A stretch of 64,000 bases of DNA from Bacillota bacterium (lineage in GTDB: Bacteria; Bacillota; Clostridia; Christensenellales; CAG-138). The translations under genes and the position numbers were made by a program. The stretch spans positions 1 to 64,000 of the forward strand of contig JAFABA010000165.1 in assembly GCA_023426265.1 (NCBI GenBank), in the 5' to 3' direction. The notes under the pieces are model-generated. The model was not told where the DNA came from. It was given only the letters and a program-made list of their open reading frames with translations, and ran no database searches. Below, one piece after another: positions 62,881-64,000 of the stretch; position 1 is the stretch's first letter, and every line of letters starts with the position of its first letter.

Positions 62881-64000
62881 GCGAATATCTCAATGATTTT
62901 CCGCTGCTGCTTCAAACGGATGAAAAAGGCCGCAGGCTCGCTTACCTTGACAACGCCGCCACGACCCAGAAGCCGCAGGCGGTGTTGGACGCGGTAACGG
63001 CATATTATCAAACCTCCAACGCCAACCCGCACCGGGGAGCTTATGACCTGAGCGTTGCGGCCACGCAGGCGCTGGAGGACGCCCGGGAGAATGTCCGCGC
63101 GTTTCTCGGGGCAAAAAAGGCGGCGGAGATCGTCTTTACCAAAAGCGCGACCGAATCGCTGAACCTTGCCGCCTACAGCTACGGGATGGCTAGCCTTGAA
63201 CCCGGGGACGAAATTGTTTTGGCCATTTCCGAGCACCACAGCAACCTGGTGCCGTGGCAGGCGGTGGCGCGGGCCAAGCGGGCGATCCTCTCCTATCTGT
63301 ACACGGACGGGTCCGGGCGTATCCCCTCCACCGAGATCAGGAATAAAATCACCGATCAAACGAAGCTCGTCGCAATCGCGCACGCTTCCAACGTGACCGG
63401 CGTGATCAACCCCGTTGGAGAGATCATCGAACGGGCGCATGCGGTCGGCGCGATCACGGTTGTGGACGGCACGCAGGCCGTGCCCCATATGGCGGTGGAC
63501 GTACCCACGCTGGATGCCGACTTCTACGCGTTTTCCGCCCATAAAATGCTGGGGCCGATGGGCGTCGGCGTGCTCTACGGCAAGGAGGCGCTGCTTGAAG
63601 CTATGCCTCCGTTTTTGTACGGCGGCGATATGATCGAATATGTGGAGGAGCAGAGCTCCACCTTCGCGCCCCTGCCGCAGAAATTTGAGGGCGGCACGCA
63701 GAACGTGGGCGGCGCCGTCGGGCTTTCCGCCGCCATCGATTATCTTAAGGCGGCGGGCATGGCACATATCCAATTCATTGAGAAGGAGCTTACTTCGCAT
63801 CTGCTTGATCGGCTAAGCAGTGTGCCGCATCTTAGGATCGTGGGGCCGGATATGCTTGAAAGCCGGACCGGCGTCGTCTCGTTTGTGCTCGACGGCGTCC
63901 ATCCGCACGATATCGCGACGATACTCAACGCAGACAAAATCGCCGTACGCTCCGGCCACCATTGCGCGCATCCGTTCCTCCGGCATCTCGGCGTGCAGGC
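62877..64000 (+). CDS. sufS: Cysteine desulfurase SufS (3' end outside)
   Basis: 374 codons visible; open at the window edge. Class V aminotransferase fold: LDNAATTQKP, SEHHSNLVPW, DGTQAVPH, and the PLP lysine Lys223 in FSAHKMLGP. The catalytic Cys363 lies in RSGHHCAHPF, the RSGHxC motif of group II desulfurases, which pass sulfur to SufU or SufE. It takes sulfur from cysteine for the SufBCD scaffold. Confidence 0.96.
   Translation, partial: MSEYLNDFPLLLQTDEKGRRLAYLDNAATTQKPQAVLDAVTAYYQTSNANPHRGAYDLSVAATQALEDARENVRAFLGAKKAAEIVFTKSATESLNLAAYSYGMASLEPGDEIVLAISEHHSNLVPWQAVARAKRAILSYLYTDGSGRIPSTEIRNKITDQTKLVAIAHASNVTGVINPVGEIIERAHAVGAITVVDGTQAVPHMAVDVPTLDADFYAFSAHKMLGPMGVGVLYGKEALLEAMPPFLYGGDMIEYVEEQSSTFAPLPQKFEGGTQNVGGAVGLSAAIDYLKAAGMAHIQFIEKELTSHLLDRLSSVPHLRIVGPDMLESRTGVVSFVLDGVHPHDIATILNADKIAVRSGHHCAHPFLRHLGVQ

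Noticed and set aside
1..64000. CRISPR array
   Set aside because: No set of regularly spaced short direct repeats was seen; the repeated sequences found are hairpins or two-copy blocks.

Overview
The window looks like a chromosomal segment of an anaerobic, Gram-positive-type bacterium of the class Clostridia (Bacillota). The evidence is a T-box-controlled thrS preceded by a YtxC-type sporulation gene, TTGACA/TATAAT promoters with strong AGGAGG ribosome sites, a DUF368 (PopT) C55-P transporter, sodium-pump decarboxylase subunits and a sufCBDS operon led by a MarR-type regulator. The core DNA is GC-rich. The stretch from about 19.5 to 45.2 kb is clearly AT-rich and foreign in codon use. I cannot name the genus from sequence reading alone.

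Left core (1-19.4 kb): the 3' end of an SDR dehydrogenase; a MarR regulator with a two-gene ABC exporter, and a perfect operator over its promoter; a YhfC-type intramembrane protease; small OadG and OadB sodium-pump subunits without an alpha subunit nearby; zapA; an HtrA protease; popT overlapping an acyl-ACP thioesterase; a cyclophilin; tag; a possible structured RNA; ytxC; a T-box leader with ACC specifier and thrS; a lipoprotein paired with a zinc-ribbon/transglutaminase-like membrane protein; then tRNA-Thr(GGT), the cognate tRNA for that T-box.

Defence island (19.5-45.2 kb), directly after tRNA-Thr: an IS3-family transposase; two tandem proteins sharing a C-terminal domain, one with an AbiJ-like N-terminus; a 2117-residue Avs-like STAND NTPase with a PD-(D/E)xK-type nuclease start; a small membrane protein, an Upf1-like SF1 helicase and a protein ending in a HEPN RNxxxH motif. 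A second unit of about 8.4 kb lies between 50-bp near-identical direct repeats (36764 and 45100). It holds a serine-recombinase fragment, a shortened KilA-N gene, a two-gene CBASS (HNH-SAVED Cap5 plus CD-NTase), an unknown 191-aa protein, a GNAT-PIN-GNAT-like-PUA-like fusion overlapping an ASCH gene, and a 5'-shortened AbrB-like gene. The GNAT/PIN + ASCH cassette and the helicase + HEPN unit are the best candidates for undescribed systems. A conserved non-coding block of about 110 bp lies upstream of both the AbiJ-like pair and the CBASS operon.

Right core (45.4-64 kb): a 12-gene minus-strand catabolic operon, in transcription order livK-H-M-G-F, Zn-dehydrogenase, split transketolase (N then C), Zn-dehydrogenase, TIM-barrel isomerase/epimerase, 2-hydroxyacid dehydrogenase and glycerate kinase. 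It is divergent from a FadR-type GntR regulator with three matching candidate operators. The likely logic is import of an unusual polyol, sugar or sugar acid, oxidation and isomerisation, C2 transfer, and exit through hydroxypyruvate, glycerate and phosphoglycerate. The window ends in sufC-sufB-sufD-sufS (iron-sulfur cluster assembly), behind a MarR-type gene with C-terminal cysteines and a 17-bp perfect inverted repeat over its -35 box.
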